A stretch of DNA of 53,374 nucleotides from Asaia bogorensis (GCA_945897825.1 CAMDGX010000025.1:1-53374); one strand, 5' to 3'. Shown: positions 1-8,503, numbered from the stretch's first letter. The notes: a model not told the origin generated them from the letters alone. Translations and numbers: made by a program.

Positions 1-1
1 G

Positions 2-1366
2 GGCGGCGTGCTGGTGCAGCTGTACCGGCTGTCGAGCGACGCGCAGAGCGGGCTGAGCGAGGCGGTGCTGGAGCAGGGCTGCGCCGAAGTGGCCGCGACC
101 TACGGGTTCTTCGTGGCCGGCTGGGCCGGGCCGCGGCGGGACGGCGAGATGGAGGGGTTTCGGCGCGACCTGGAGGGCGTTGTCGGCATGGCGCTGGCCG
201 GGCGGCGCGGGCTGGAGGCCGGGATTTGGCAGGCGGGCGAGGAGGGGGATGCGGCCGCCGGCACGGCGCTGGTCGGCGATCCCGGCGTGCTGCGGCCGGC
301 GCTGGCCGCGGCGGCGGCGGAGGCGCTGCGCGAGGATGCGGCGGTGGACTTCACGGCGCAGGGCCGGCTCGGGCTTGCCTGCCCGCTGGGCGGGCCGGTG
401 CCGAGCCTGGTGGCGTGGGTGGCGCATCGTTCGGCCGCGGCGCCGGGGCTGCGCGAGGTGCAGGTGGGCGGGGCCGTGCTGCTGGCGCTGGTGCTGCTGC
501 TGGCGGCGTGGCTGTCGCTGGGGCTGGTGGCGTGGCAGCGGCGCATCCGGCGGATCGAGGCGGTGCTGGCGGGGCATGAGGGGGCGGGCGCGGGCGGGGT
601 GCTGCCGCATGTGCCGGAGACCGGGGAGCGGGAGCTGGACCGCGTGGTGGCGGCGCTGAACGCGGCCGGGGCGCGGCTGGCCGAGGCGCAGGCGCGCTCG
701 GCGGTGCTGGCGGCGCAGGTGGCGGCCGGGGAGCGGCTGGCCGCACTCGGGCGGGTGGCGGCGGGCGTGGCGCATGAGATCCGCAACCCGATCGCGGCCA
801 TGCGGCTGCGGGCGGAGAACGCGCTGGCCGGTGATCCCGCCCGGCGCGGGGTGGCGCTGGAGGCGATCCTGGCGCAGGTGGCGCGGCTGGACCGGCTGTC
901 GGGCGAGTTGCTGGCGATGACGCAGCGGCGCGCGCCGGAGCCGGCGGCGGTTTCGGTGGACGGGTTGCTGCGCGACGTCGCGGCGGACCAGCGGGCGGAG
1001 GGGGTGGCGCTGGTGGTCGAGGCGCCGACGCTGTGCGCTATGCTCGATGCGGGGCTGCTGCGGCGGGTGCTGGATGCGCTGCTGGACAATGCGCTGCGCC
1101 ATACGCCGGCGGGCGGGACGGTGATGCTGTCCGCACGGGTGGAGGGGGAGGTGCTGCTGATCTGCGTCGCCGATACTGGGCCGGGGGTGGCGGACGAATT
1201 GCGGGCCTGGCTGTTCGAGCCGTTCGTCTCCGGCCGGCCGGAGGGGACGGGGCTGGGTCTGGCGATCGCGCGGGAACTGGCGGATGCGATGGGGGGGCGG
1301 CTGTTCCTGGCCGACGAGGGGCCCGGGGCGACGTTCGTGCTGGAGGTGCCATGGCGCGCGTGCTGA
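2..1366 (+). CDS. Two-component sensor histidine kinase, 5' end outside window
   Basis: Membrane sensor kinase that autophosphorylates on histidine and passes the phosphate to the regulator encoded next. The frame is open to the window edge; a GTG at position 8 is available but probably internal, because a first membrane segment would be expected upstream. Seen in order: a likely periplasmic sensor part, a membrane segment around positions 470-535 (LLALVLLLAAWLSLGLVAW), a linker, the H-box AHEIRNP with the histidine at 773-775, the N-box DNALRHTP, and the G-boxes DTGPGV and GTGLGLAIA. The last 16 bases overlap the regulator gene, so the two are translationally coupled. The ligand cannot be read from sequence; the downstream His-rich secreted protein makes a metal or envelope-stress cue plausible. 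Confidence 0.9.
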   Translation, partial: GGVLVQLYRLSSDAQSGLSEAVLEQGCAEVAATYGFFVAGWAGPRRDGEMEGFRRDLEGVVGMALAGRRGLEAGIWQAGEEGDAAAGTALVGDPGVLRPALAAAAAEALREDAAVDFTAQGRLGLACPLGGPVPSLVAWVAHRSAAAPGLREVQVGGAVLLALVLLLAAWLSLGLVAWQRRIRRIEAVLAGHEGAGAGGVLPHVPETGERELDRVVAALNAAGARLAEAQARSAVLAAQVAAGERLAALGRVAAGVAHEIRNPIAAMRLRAENALAGDPARRGVALEAILAQVARLDRLSGELLAMTQRRAPEPAAVSVDGLLRDVAADQRAEGVALVVEAPTLCAMLDAGLLRRVLDALLDNALRHTPAGGTVMLSARVEGEVLLICVADTGPGVADELRAWLFEPFVSGRPEGTGLGLAIARELADAMGGRLFLADEGPGATFVLEVPWRAC

Positions 1367-2712
1367 TCGTGGATGACGACGCGGCGCTGCGCGAGGGGAT
1401 CGCCGAGACGCTGGGCGACCTCGGGCATGTGGCGGAGCAGGCGGCGGACGGGGCGGCGGGGCTGGCGCGGCTGGCGCGCGGCGGGATCGACGCGGTGCTG
1501 CTCGACCTGCGCATGCCGGGGATGGATGGGCTGGCGGTGCTGAGGGCGCTGCGCGAGCGGGGCGACCAAGGAGGGGCGATGCCGCCGGTCGCCGTGCTGA
1601 CGGCGGTGCCGACGGCGGGGAACACGATCGAAGCGATGCGGCTGGGGGCGGTGGATCACCTCGCCAAGCCGATCGGGCGCGAGGCGCTGGGGGCGCTGGT
1701 GGCGCGCATGGTGCCGGACACGGGCGCGGCGATGACGCCTGTGGTGGCCGACGACTCCGATGCGCTGATCGGGGCGACGCCGGCAATGCGCGAGGTGCAG
1801 AAATCGGTCGGCATGCTGGCGGACAGCGACGCGACCGTGCTGATCACCGGCGAGACCGGCACCGGCAAGGAGGTGGTCGCCCGCGCCATCCATCGGCATG
1901 GGCGCCGGGCGGCGATGCCGTTCGTGGCGGTGAACTGTGCGGCGATTCCGGCGGGGCTGCTGGAGAGCCAGCTGTTCGGGCATGTGCGCGGGGCGTTCAC
2001 CGGGGCGGTGGGGGATGCGACGGGGAGCATCCGCGCGGCGCACAAGGGCACGCTGTTCCTGGACGAGATCGGCGACATGGACCTGGCGATGCAGGCCAAG
2101 CTGCTGCGCGTGATCCAGGAGCGGGTGGTGGTGCCGGTCGGCGGGAAGCCGGTTGCGGTCGATGTGCGGGTGCTGGCGGCAACCCACCGGGACCTGGCGG
2201 CGATGGTGAAGGCGGGCACGTTCCGCGAGGATCTGTTCTGGCGGCTGGGCGTGGTGCCGGTGCATCTGCCGCCGTTGCGCGAGCGGCTTGGGGATATCGT
2301 GCCGCTGGCCGAGCATTTCCTGGCGGTCTCGGGGCGGCATTTGTCGGCGGAGGCGGCGGCGCGGCTGCTGCGGCATCGCTGGCCTGGGAACGTGCGCGAG
2401 TTGCGCAACGCGATGGAGCGGGTGGCGGCGCTCGGGCGGCGGCCGGTGGTGGGGGAGGCGGAGCTGGAGTTCCTGGGGGCCGGGGTGGCGCCCCCGCCGG
2501 CCGAGGATTTCCTGGCGGGCACGCTGCCGGAGGCGGTGGCGCGGCTGGAGGCGGCGATGATCCGGCGCGCCCTGGCGGCCAGTGGCGGCAACCGGGCGGA
2601 GGCGGCGCGGCGGCTGGGGGTGCATCGGCAGTTGCTGTACGAAAAGCTGCGCCAGCACGGGATCGAGGTGTCGGGAAACCGGACGGAGGCTGTCGGGAAG
2701 GAGGACGGGTGA
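1351..2712 (+). CDS. Sigma-54-dependent NtrC-family response regulator
   Basis: Bacterial enhancer-binding protein of 453 residues that remodels sigma-54 RNA polymerase when phosphorylated. It has an N-terminal receiver domain (acidic pocket DDD near residues 9-11, phosphoacceptor Asp52 in LLDLRMPG), a AAA+ domain with Walker A GETGTGKE at 167-174 and the sigma-54 contact loop GAFTGA at 214-219, and a C-terminal Fis-type helix-turn-helix (about 410-445). The open frame runs further upstream, but the ATG at 1351 starts the receiver domain exactly (MARVLIVDDD) and overlaps the kinase stop. The 3' end of this gene contains two 15-bp repeats that look like its own upstream activator sites for the next gene. 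Confidence 0.95.
   Translation: MARVLIVDDDAALREGIAETLGDLGHVAEQAADGAAGLARLARGGIDAVLLDLRMPGMDGLAVLRALRERGDQGGAMPPVAVLTAVPTAGNTIEAMRLGAVDHLAKPIGREALGALVARMVPDTGAAMTPVVADDSDALIGATPAMREVQKSVGMLADSDATVLITGETGTGKEVVARAIHRHGRRAAMPFVAVNCAAIPAGLLESQLFGHVRGAFTGAVGDATGSIRAAHKGTLFLDEIGDMDLAMQAKLLRVIQERVVVPVGGKPVAVDVRVLAATHRDLAAMVKAGTFREDLFWRLGVVPVHLPPLRERLGDIVPLAEHFLAVSGRHLSAEAAARLLRHRWPGNVRELRNAMERVAALGRRPVVGEAELEFLGAGVAPPPAEDFLAGTLPEAVARLEAAMIRRALAASGGNRAEAARRLGVHRQLLYEKLRQHGIEVSGNRTEAVGKEDG
2670..2706 (+). promoter_or_regulatory. Tandem candidate enhancer (UAS) sites
   Basis: Two copies of GTCGGGAA-N3-GGAC occur at 2670-2684 and 2692-2706, with centres 22 bp apart, or two helical turns. Both keep GTC-N9-GAC symmetry. 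They lie about 110 and 88 bp upstream of the start predicted from the sigma-54 element at 2761-2776, where NtrC-type proteins usually bind. They overlap the last codons of the regulator gene. The binding protein is inferred to be that regulator. Confidence 0.55.
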
Positions 2713-2742
2713 GGTCGGTGGTGGCGGGGGAAGGTTGTTAAA

Positions 2743-2755
2743 TATCAGTGGGTTG
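2743..2755 (+). promoter_or_regulatory. Candidate IHF site
   Basis: TATCAGTGGGTTG fits the IHF consensus WATCARNNNNTTR at every fixed position. It lies between the tandem repeats and the sigma-54 promoter, where DNA bending would bring enhancer and polymerase together. The surrounding bases (2731-2747) are AT-rich, which is unusual here. Confidence 0.5.
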
Positions 2756-2760
2756 TGCGT

Positions 2761-2776
2761 TGGCATGGGGCTTGCG
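2761..2776 (+). promoter_or_regulatory. Sigma-54 (-24/-12) promoter
   Basis: TGGCATG-GGGC-TTGCG matches the sigma-54 consensus TGGCACG-N4-TTGCW closely, with the obligatory GG-N10-GC spacing (GG 2762-2763, GC 2774-2775). The predicted start is near 2787, giving a leader of about 34 nt before the ATG at 2821. A GGGGGC/GCCCCC inverted repeat (2782-2787 and 2801-2806) spans the start. Confidence 0.75.
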
Positions 2777-2820
2777 TTGCAGGGGGCAGGGCCGCTTGTG
2801 GCCCCCATGATGGAGACGAC

Positions 2821-3627
2821 ATGATGACCCGCAAGACGGTTCTGATGCTGGCCACCGCGCTGGTTCTGGGCACGGGCGCCCTGGGTGGCGCCGGGCTGGC
2901 GGTGGCGCAGCCTGGCCCGCGCGGCGGTGCTGCTGCGACCGCGGCGCCGGTGTACGACCCGGCGCAGCTGCCTTCGTTCAAGGGCACGGTGGCGCAGTAT
3001 TCGCTGACGCCGCGCGGCGAGGTGGACGGGCTGATCCTGGCCGACGGGACGGAGGTTCACCTGCCGCCGTTCGTTTCCACCCAGCTGGTGTTCGCGGTGA
3101 AGCCGGGCGATGCGGTGACGATCCATGGCGTGAAGGCGCGCGCCCTGCCGATGGTCGCCGCGCGGTCGGTGACCAACGACGCAAGTGGCGCCACCGTGCT
3201 GGTGATGCCGCCGCAGCGCGGGCATGGCCGGATGGGCGGCGCGGCGCTGGAGGCGGAGGGCAAGGTCGCCGCCGTGCTGCACACACCGCGCGGCGAGGCC
3301 AATGGCGTGCGGCTGGAGGACGGCACGATCGTGCGGCTGCCGCCGGGCGAGGCCAAGCGCCTGGCCGAGACGATGGCGGTCGGCAAGAGTGTCGCGGTGC
3401 GTGGGGCGGGCTATGCCGGGCCGCTGGGCCGGGTGATCGCCGCGCGCCAGATCGGCGAGACCAAGGAGAGCCTGAAGGACGTGGCCGGGCCGCGCGGCGG
3501 CGAGCGGCAGTGGCGCGAGCATCGGATGATGCGCCATGGCGGGCACGAGGGACATGGCGGGGGCGGGCATGGCGGGGGCGAGCATGGCCCGCGCGGCGGC
3601 CGCCACGGCGAGCGTTCGCCTGGCTGA
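2821..3627 (+). CDS. Secreted protein with duplicated domain and His/Gly-rich tail
   Basis: 268 residues; I do not recognise a named family. A signal peptide (residues 1-29, cleavage after AVA) indicates export. Two homologous segments follow, about 54-117 (GTVAQYSLTPRGEVDG, DGTEVHLPP) and about 147-212 (GKVAAVLHTPRGEANG, DGTIVRLPP), consistent with small beta-barrel repeats. Residues 231-264 form a Gly-rich tail with seven histidines, a likely metal-binding segment. The ATG at 2821 is chosen because a GGAG lies just upstream and the signal peptide starts there; the longer frame from 2755 would put the sigma-54 promoter inside the gene. Regulation by the preceding kinase/regulator pair through sigma-54 is inferred from the promoter. 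The set-up resembles ZraS-ZraR-ZraP (zinc, sigma-54) in logic, though the protein does not resemble ZraP. Confidence 0.85.
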   Translation: MMTRKTVLMLATALVLGTGALGGAGLAVAQPGPRGGAAATAAPVYDPAQLPSFKGTVAQYSLTPRGEVDGLILADGTEVHLPPFVSTQLVFAVKPGDAVTIHGVKARALPMVAARSVTNDASGATVLVMPPQRGHGRMGGAALEAEGKVAAVLHTPRGEANGVRLEDGTIVRLPPGEAKRLAETMAVGKSVAVRGAGYAGPLGRVIAARQIGETKESLKDVAGPRGGERQWREHRMMRHGGHEGHGGGGHGGGEHGPRGGRHGERSPG

Positions 3628-3636
3628 GGAACGGAG

Positions 3637-3660
3637 AAGGGGGCCTCGCGGCCCCCTTTT
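3637..3660 (+). terminator. Intrinsic terminator
   Basis: A perfect 9-bp stem (3637-3645 with 3650-3658) closes a TCGC loop and is followed by a short T run. It ends the transcript of the His-rich protein and lies directly before the stop of the convergent amidase gene. Confidence 0.85.
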
Positions 3661-5157
3661 CTATGCGTTGAAGCCCATGAAGTGCGGCATTGCCGAGATC
3701 GGCGGCGCCGCCTTCAGCCCGGCGATGTCGGGCACCGGGCGGCGGGTGCGTGGGTCGGCGGCCAGCATCTCCTCCAGCGCGGCGGCGACCTGGAGCACCT
3801 GGGCGTCGGCGCCGCGGCGGCCGACGATCTGCAGGCCGAAGGGCATGCCGGCGCGATCGCGCCCGACCGGGAGGCTCACGGCGGGGTGGCCGACGGTGGT
3901 GACCGCGTAGGCCAGCGACAGCCAGTGGAAGTAGGTGCGGGTCGGCTTGCCGTCGATCTCCTTGGGGAACAGCTCGGTCCAGGGGCGCGGGCTGATGGTT
4001 ATCGAGGGGGAGAGGATGATGTCGAACTCGCCGAAGAATGCCTGCCAGCGGTGGTAGAGCTGGGTTTGCAGGGCGCTGGCGCGGGAGACGTCCGCAATGG
4101 TGTATTTCAGCGCCGCTTCCATGTTGGCCACGATGTTGGGGCCGAGCTGGTCGCGCGCGGTGTGCCAGCGCTCGATGTGGCCGGCGACGAAGTTGGTGCT
4201 GCGCAGGACCTCGAAGGCCTCGTCGGTGCCGGAGCAGTCGGGTGTTGCGCCTGCTACCGAGCGGAAGGCGTGCTTGAACAGCGAAAGCTTCTCGGCGAAC
4301 ACCTCGCGGATGTGGTTCTCGGTGGGGGCGAAGCCGAAATCGGGGGTGACGGCGACGCGCAGGCCGCCGAGGTCGATCGACTGGACGGGGTGGAAGTCGC
4401 GCGGGTCGTGGACGCGCTTGCCGTGGATGGTGGTGGCGAGCGGGTCGCAGCCGTCGTCGGTGGCCATGACGGAGAGCAGCAGGCAGAGGTCGGCGACGTT
4501 GCGGGCCATCGGGCCCTGGACGCCGAGGCCGGACCAGCCGAGCTTCTTCTCCTCGTCCGGCACCAGGCCCGGGGTGGGGCGGTACCCGACGATGCCGCAG
4601 AAGGCGGCGGGGTTGCGCAGCGAGCCGCCCATGTCGCTGCCGCTGCACAGCGGCACCTGGCCGACGGCCAGCGCGACCGCCGAGCCTCCCGAGGAGCCGG
4701 CGGCGTTCTTGCTGGGGTCGAACGGGTTGCCGGTGGCGCCGTAGACGTTGTTCCGCGTGTTGGCGCCGGCGCCGAACTCGGGCGTGTTGGTCTTGCCGGC
4801 GATGATGCCGCCGGCGGCGCGGATGTTGGCCACCAGCGAATGGTCCTCGTCCGGCACGTGGTCGCGGAACAGGGGCGAGCCCCATGTGGTGCGCAGGCCC
4901 TTGGTGGCGGTGAGGTCCTTGATGCCGACCGGCAGGCCATGCAGCGCGCCGAGCGCGTCGCCGCGCATGACAGCCGCTTCGGCCGCCTTGGCCGCGGCGC
5001 GGCTGGCGGTGTCGTCGCGCGCGACCATGGCGTTCACCGCGTGGTCGGTGGCGTCGGTGCGCGCGAGGCAGGACTCCAGCAGCTCGACCGGCGAGAGGGC
5101 GCGGCGGCCGATGAGGCGGCGGGCCTCGATCGCGGTCAGGTCGCAGGGTTCGGTCAT
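3661..5157 (-). CDS. Amidase signature family hydrolase
   Basis: A 498-residue amidase signature enzyme that hydrolyses a carboxamide; the substrate is unknown. The Ser-cisSer-Lys triad is visible: Lys80 in VGIKD, cis-Ser155 in GSSGGSA and nucleophile Ser179 in SDMGGSLRNPA. Length and motif spacing are normal. It starts 10 bases after the glutathione S-transferase gene stops, so the two form an operon. It could be a detoxifying amidase; GatA is unlikely because no gatB or gatC is near. Confidence 0.92.
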   Translation of the reverse strand: MTEPCDLTAIEARRLIGRRALSPVELLESCLARTDATDHAVNAMVARDDTASRAAAKAAEAAVMRGDALGALHGLPVGIKDLTATKGLRTTWGSPLFRDHVPDEDHSLVANIRAAGGIIAGKTNTPEFGAGANTRNNVYGATGNPFDPSKNAAGSSGGSAVALAVGQVPLCSGSDMGGSLRNPAAFCGIVGYRPTPGLVPDEEKKLGWSGLGVQGPMARNVADLCLLLSVMATDDGCDPLATTIHGKRVHDPRDFHPVQSIDLGGLRVAVTPDFGFAPTENHIREVFAEKLSLFKHAFRSVAGATPDCSGTDEAFEVLRSTNFVAGHIERWHTARDQLGPNIVANMEAALKYTIADVSRASALQTQLYHRWQAFFGEFDIILSPSITISPRPWTELFPKEIDGKPTRTYFHWLSLAYAVTTVGHPAVSLPVGRDRAGMPFGLQIVGRRGADAQVLQVAAALEEMLAADPRTRRPVPDIAGLKAAPPISAMPHFMGFNA

Positions 5158-5167
5158 CTTGGGGTCC

Positions 5168-5782
5168 TCAGGCGGCCGAGGAAGGCCGGGCCTTCATGCG
5201 GGCGTGGTGGGCGACGATGTTGGCATTCGCCGGGTTGATCGGCTGGCCGACATTGGCGCCGAAATCGATGAAGCAGAACAGCAGGATGTCGGCCAGGGTG
5301 AGGCGGGCGCCACAGACGAAATCGCGGCCGGCCATCAGCCCGTCGAGCCAGGTGAGCTTCTCCTGGGCGATCTGCTTGAAGTCGTCCGCGGCCTGGGGAA
5401 TGACGTGGATGCGGGACTGGAACATCTTGAGGCCCTCGGCGGAGCGGAAGCCGTGGCCGATGGGCTCGACGATGTTGAGGTCGATGCGCCGCGTCCACAT
5501 GCGGGTCTCGGCGCGCTCCTGGGCCGTGCTGCCGATCAGGCTGGGGCCGCCGGAGGCGATCTCGTCGAGGTATTCGCAGATGGCGGTGACCTCGGCCAGG
5601 ACGAAGCCGTCGTCCAGTTCCAGCGCGGGCAACTGGCCGGCGGGGTTCTTGGCCATGTAGGCCGGCTGGCGGTTCTCGCCGCCGCGCAGGTCGACGCGGG
5701 TGGAAGGCAACTCCACACCGCGCTCGGCGGCGAAGATGCGCACGACGCGCGGGTTGGGGCCGACGGAGTCGTAGAAGAGCAT
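5168..5782 (-). CDS. Glutathione S-transferase
   Basis: A 204-residue soluble GST. The N-terminal thioredoxin-like domain has the cis-Pro region (NPAGQLPALEL, about residues 46-56) and the glutathione-contacting segment LAEVTAICEYLDE; an all-helical C-terminal domain follows. A strong GGAGG Shine-Dalgarno lies 7 bases before the ATG. It is in one orientation with the upstream gamma-glutamyltransferase-like gene and the downstream amidase, which would fit processing of glutathione conjugates (inference). A 114-bp palindromic element separates it from the former. Confidence 0.9.
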   Translation of the reverse strand: MLFYDSVGPNPRVVRIFAAERGVELPSTRVDLRGGENRQPAYMAKNPAGQLPALELDDGFVLAEVTAICEYLDEIASGGPSLIGSTAQERAETRMWTRRIDLNIVEPIGHGFRSAEGLKMFQSRIHVIPQAADDFKQIAQEKLTWLDGLMAGRDFVCGARLTLADILLFCFIDFGANVGQPINPANANIVAHHARMKARPSSAA

Positions 5783-5804
5783 TTTGTGTCCTCCCGAAAG
5801 AAGG

Positions 5805-5918
5805 AAGGCCAGGGCTCTGCCCTGGACCCGCCAGGGGGCTGAGCCCCCTGGACCCTCAATGGATGGGGGTCTGGGGCCTCAGGCCCCAGCGGGGTCCAGG
5901 GGCAGAGCCCCTGGCCTT
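5805..5918. repeat. Nested palindromic intergenic element
   Basis: The ends are inverted copies of each other: 5805-5829 matches the reverse complement of 5892-5918 except for two single-base gaps. Each end is itself a hairpin (CAGGG-CTCTG-CCCTG type), and two more perfect 9-bp hairpins lie inside (5831-5839/5843-5851 and 5871-5879/5881-5889). It fills the gap between two minus-strand genes and has no coding signal. It looks like a genome-wide repetitive extragenic palindrome or a miniature mobile element; only one copy is in this window. Confidence 0.75.
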
Positions 5919-5920
5919 CG

Positions 5921-7516
5921 TCAGTAACCCAGCGCCAGCCCGTCCTTGCGCGGCTCGCTGCCGCCGACCAGCACGCCGCGCTTGCGGTCGATGAAGATCG
6001 CCTGGCCGCCGCCGTGCGGGCCGCCTTCGATCACCTGGTGGCCGAGGCGCGAGAGCTTGTCGATCATGGCGGGAGTGAAGCCGCGTTCGGCCTCGACCTT
6101 GCCGGCGTAGGGGAAGATGCGCGGCAGGTCGAAGGCTTCCTGGATGTCCAGGCCGTATTCCAGGAAGTTGGTGAGGAACCAGGAATGGCCCATCGGCTGG
6201 TAGTGGCCGCCCATGACGCCGTAGGGCATCACCGCCTCGCTGTCCTTGGTCACCATGCCCGGGATGATGGTGTGCATCGGGCGCTTGTTCGGCGCGATGG
6301 TGTTGGGGTGGCCGCGGTCGAAGCGGAAGCCGAAGCCGCGGTTCTGCAGCATGACGCCGGAGTTGTTGGCCAGGATGCCGGAGCCGAAGCCCTTGAACAG
6401 CGAGTTGATGAAGGAGCAGGCGTTGCCGTCCTTGTCGACGACGCAGAGATAGACGGTGTCGGCGTGGACGGGCACGGCGGATTCGCCGGGGGCGGGGAGG
6501 TGGGCCATGGCGCGGTCGTCGCGGATCAGGCGGGCCTGCGAGTCCAGGTATTGGCGGCTCAGCAGGTGGTCGACCGGCACGCTGACCTGGCCGGGGTCGG
6601 CGAGGAAGGCGTCGCGGTCGCGATAGGCCAGGCGCGCGGCCTCGATGTGGCGGTGGACGCGGGTGGTGCCGAGCGGGCCGTCCGGCGCGGTGCCCATTTT
6701 TTCCAGCATGCCGAGCAGCATGAGGGTGAGGATGCCCTGGCCGTTGGGCGGGCAGGCCCAGACCTCGTAGTCCTTCCAGGCAATCTTGATCGGCTCGACG
6801 AACTGCGCGGCGGTGCGGCCGTTCGCGAAATCCTCTTCGGTGTGCAGGCCGCCGCGGGCGCGCAGGGTGGCGACGATGTCGGCGGCCACCGAGCCTTCGT
6901 AGAAGCCCTTGCTGCCTTCCTTGGCGATCTTCTTAAGCGTGGCGGCCAGCTGCGGCTGGTAGAACATGTCGCCGATCTTGGGCGCGGCGCCGCCGGGCAG
7001 GAAGTAGTCGGCGCCGCCCTTCTTCAGCTTCTCCGCCGCCCCCGGCCAGTCGCGGCCGACCTTCGGGTGGATCGGGTGGCCGTCCTCGGCGTAGGTGATG
7101 GCCTGCTGCAGCAGGGTGTCGAGCCCGCGGGTGCCGAAGCGGGCGAGCAGGGTCTCCCACGCGGAGATCGCGCCGGGCACGGTGACGGAGTGGGGCGAGG
7201 TGTCCTCGATCTGGGTGATGCCTTGCTTTTCGTACCAGTCGACATTGGCGGCGGCGGGGGCGCGGCCGGAGCCGTTCAGGGCATAGACCTTCTTCTCGCC
7301 GGCGGGCGCGTAGAGACAGAAGCAGTCGCCGCCGATGCCGGTGCTGGCGGGCTCGATCACGCATTGGACCGCGACCGCGGCGACCGCTGCGTCGAGCGCG
7401 TTGCCGCCGGCGCGCAGCACGTCCAGCGCCGCGAGGGTGGAGCCGGGCATCGAGGTGGCGGCCATGCCGTGGGTGGAATAGACCGGGCTGCGGCCCGGGA
7501 AGTGGAAGTCGCGCAT
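5921..7516 (-). CDS. Gamma-glutamyltransferase-like Ntn-hydrolase
   Basis: A 531-residue self-cleaving N-terminal-nucleophile hydrolase of the gamma-glutamyltransferase family. The predicted nucleophile is Thr354 in [13 protein letters not shown], where classical GGT has TTHYSVVD; the C-terminal GG-box-like segment [20 protein letters not shown] is present. The DTVY form is closer to YwrD/HpxW-type members, so oxamate amidohydrolase or another gamma-glutamyl-like amidase activity is possible. There is no obvious signal peptide, suggesting a cytoplasmic enzyme. The frame is open further upstream, but homology starts at MRDFHFPGR, so the ATG at 7516 is used. Confidence 0.9.
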   Translation of the reverse strand: MRDFHFPGRSPVYSTHGMAATSMPGSTLAALDVLRAGGNALDAAVAAVAVQCVIEPASTGIGGDCFCLYAPAGEKKVYALNGSGRAPAAANVDWYEKQGITQIEDTSPHSVTVPGAISAWETLLARFGTRGLDTLLQQAITYAEDGHPIHPKVGRDWPGAAEKLKKGGADYFLPGGAAPKIGDMFYQPQLAATLKKIAKEGSKGFYEGSVAADIVATLRARGGLHTEEDFANGRTAAQFVEPIKIAWKDYEVWACPPNGQGILTLMLLGMLEKMGTAPDGPLGTTRVHRHIEAARLAYRDRDAFLADPGQVSVPVDHLLSRQYLDSQARLIRDDRAMAHLPAPGESAVPVHADTVYLCVVDKDGNACSFINSLFKGFGSGILANNSGVMLQNRGFGFRFDRGHPNTIAPNKRPMHTIIPGMVTKDSEAVMPYGVMGGHYQPMGHSWFLTNFLEYGLDIQEAFDLPRIFPYAGKVEAERGFTPAMIDKLSRLGHQVIEGGPHGGGQAIFIDRKRGVLVGGSEPRKDGLALGY

Positions 7517-7652
7517 GGACGCCCCTGTTTCGCTGGAGAAATTCAGCCGCGACGGTCGCATTTGCCGGGCGGGATGGCAACCGGCCCCCCGCCGATTGCC
7601 GGCGCGCGCCGCCCCTGGGATGATCGCGGCGAACGGCAATGATGGGCGGGAC

Positions 7653-7985
7653 ATGGCGACGATCGCGGACTTCGAGGCGCTGGACATCCGGGTGGGGACG
7701 ATCATGGCCGCGGAGCCGTTTCCGGAGGCGCGCAAGCCGGCGATCAAGCTGCGGATCGATTTCGGGCCGGAACTGGGGGTGAAGCGATCCTCGGCGCAGA
7801 TCACCAAGCATTACCGGGTGGAGGAGCTGGTGGGACGGCAGGTGTTGGCGGTGGTGAATTTTCCGCCGCGGCAGATCGGCAAGTTCCTCAGCGAGGTGCT
7901 GACGCTGGGGGTGCCCGACGAGGAAGGGGCGGTGGTGCTGGTGAAGCCGGATTTCGCGGTGGCCGACGGGGGGCGGCTGTTCTGA
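7653..7985 (+). CDS. csaA: CsaA-like tRNA-binding domain protein
   Basis: A 110-residue, single-domain protein of the CsaA/EMAP-II OB-fold type, normal length for the family. Typical strings are [11 protein letters not shown] near the N-terminus, [10 protein letters not shown] in the middle and [17 protein letters not shown] towards the end. CsaA of Bacillus has been linked to export chaperone activity and tRNA-like binding. The ATG at 7653 is preferred over the longer frame because family homology starts at [11 protein letters not shown]. Its stop overlaps the start of gpt by one base (TGATG). Confidence 0.92.
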   Translation: MATIADFEALDIRVGTIMAAEPFPEARKPAIKLRIDFGPELGVKRSSAQITKHYRVEELVGRQVLAVVNFPPRQIGKFLSEVLTLGVPDEEGAVVLVKPDFAVADGGRLF

Positions 7986-8464
7986 TGGCGCAGCACTACT
8001 ACACGGTGACCTGGGACCAGCTGCATCGCGACGCGCGGGCGCTGGCGTGGCGGCTGATCGGCAAGGGGCCGTTCCAGGGCGTGGTCGCGATCACCCGCGG
8101 CGGGCTGATCCCGGCGGCGATCGTGGCGCGCGAGCTGGAGCTGCGGGTGGTCGAGAGCGTGTCGGTGCTGACGTATGACGAGGAGGCGAAGGGCGAGCCG
8201 GTGGTGGCGAAGCTGCCGGCGGCGGCCGGGGACGGCGCGGGCTGGCTGGTGATCGACGACCTGGTGGATACCGGCACGACCGCACGGGTGGTGCGCGGCC
8301 TGCTGCCGCGGGCGCATGTCGCGACGGTGTATGCCAAGCCGGCGGGGCGGGCGCTGGTGGACGATTTCGTGACCGAGGTGAGCCAGGACACGTGGATCCT
8401 GTTTCCGTGGGACACCGAGCCGACGTTTTCGGTGCCGTTGGCGCGGCGCGAGGGTGGGCGATAG
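7985..8464 (+). CDS. gpt: Xanthine/guanine phosphoribosyltransferase
   Basis: A 159-residue type I phosphoribosyltransferase that converts xanthine, guanine or hypoxanthine plus PRPP to the nucleotide (purine salvage). The PRPP loop VIDDLVDTGTTA (about residues 88-99) and the flexible-loop/base regions AITRGGLIPAAI and WILFPWDTEP are seen; the last is typical of Gpt. It is translationally coupled to csaA. Confidence 0.93.
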   Translation: MAQHYYTVTWDQLHRDARALAWRLIGKGPFQGVVAITRGGLIPAAIVARELELRVVESVSVLTYDEEAKGEPVVAKLPAAAGDGAGWLVIDDLVDTGTTARVVRGLLPRAHVATVYAKPAGRALVDDFVTEVSQDTWILFPWDTEPTFSVPLARREGGR

Positions 8465-8503
8465 GCGCGCGCCGGGCGTGTCGGGATTTCTTACAGTTTG
8501 CCA

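Noticed and set aside
100-3606. 1168-codon open frame on the minus strand
   Set aside because: It is antisense to the kinase, regulator and secreted-protein genes; long stop-free shadows are expected at this GC content, and the protein is Arg/Ala/Pro noise.
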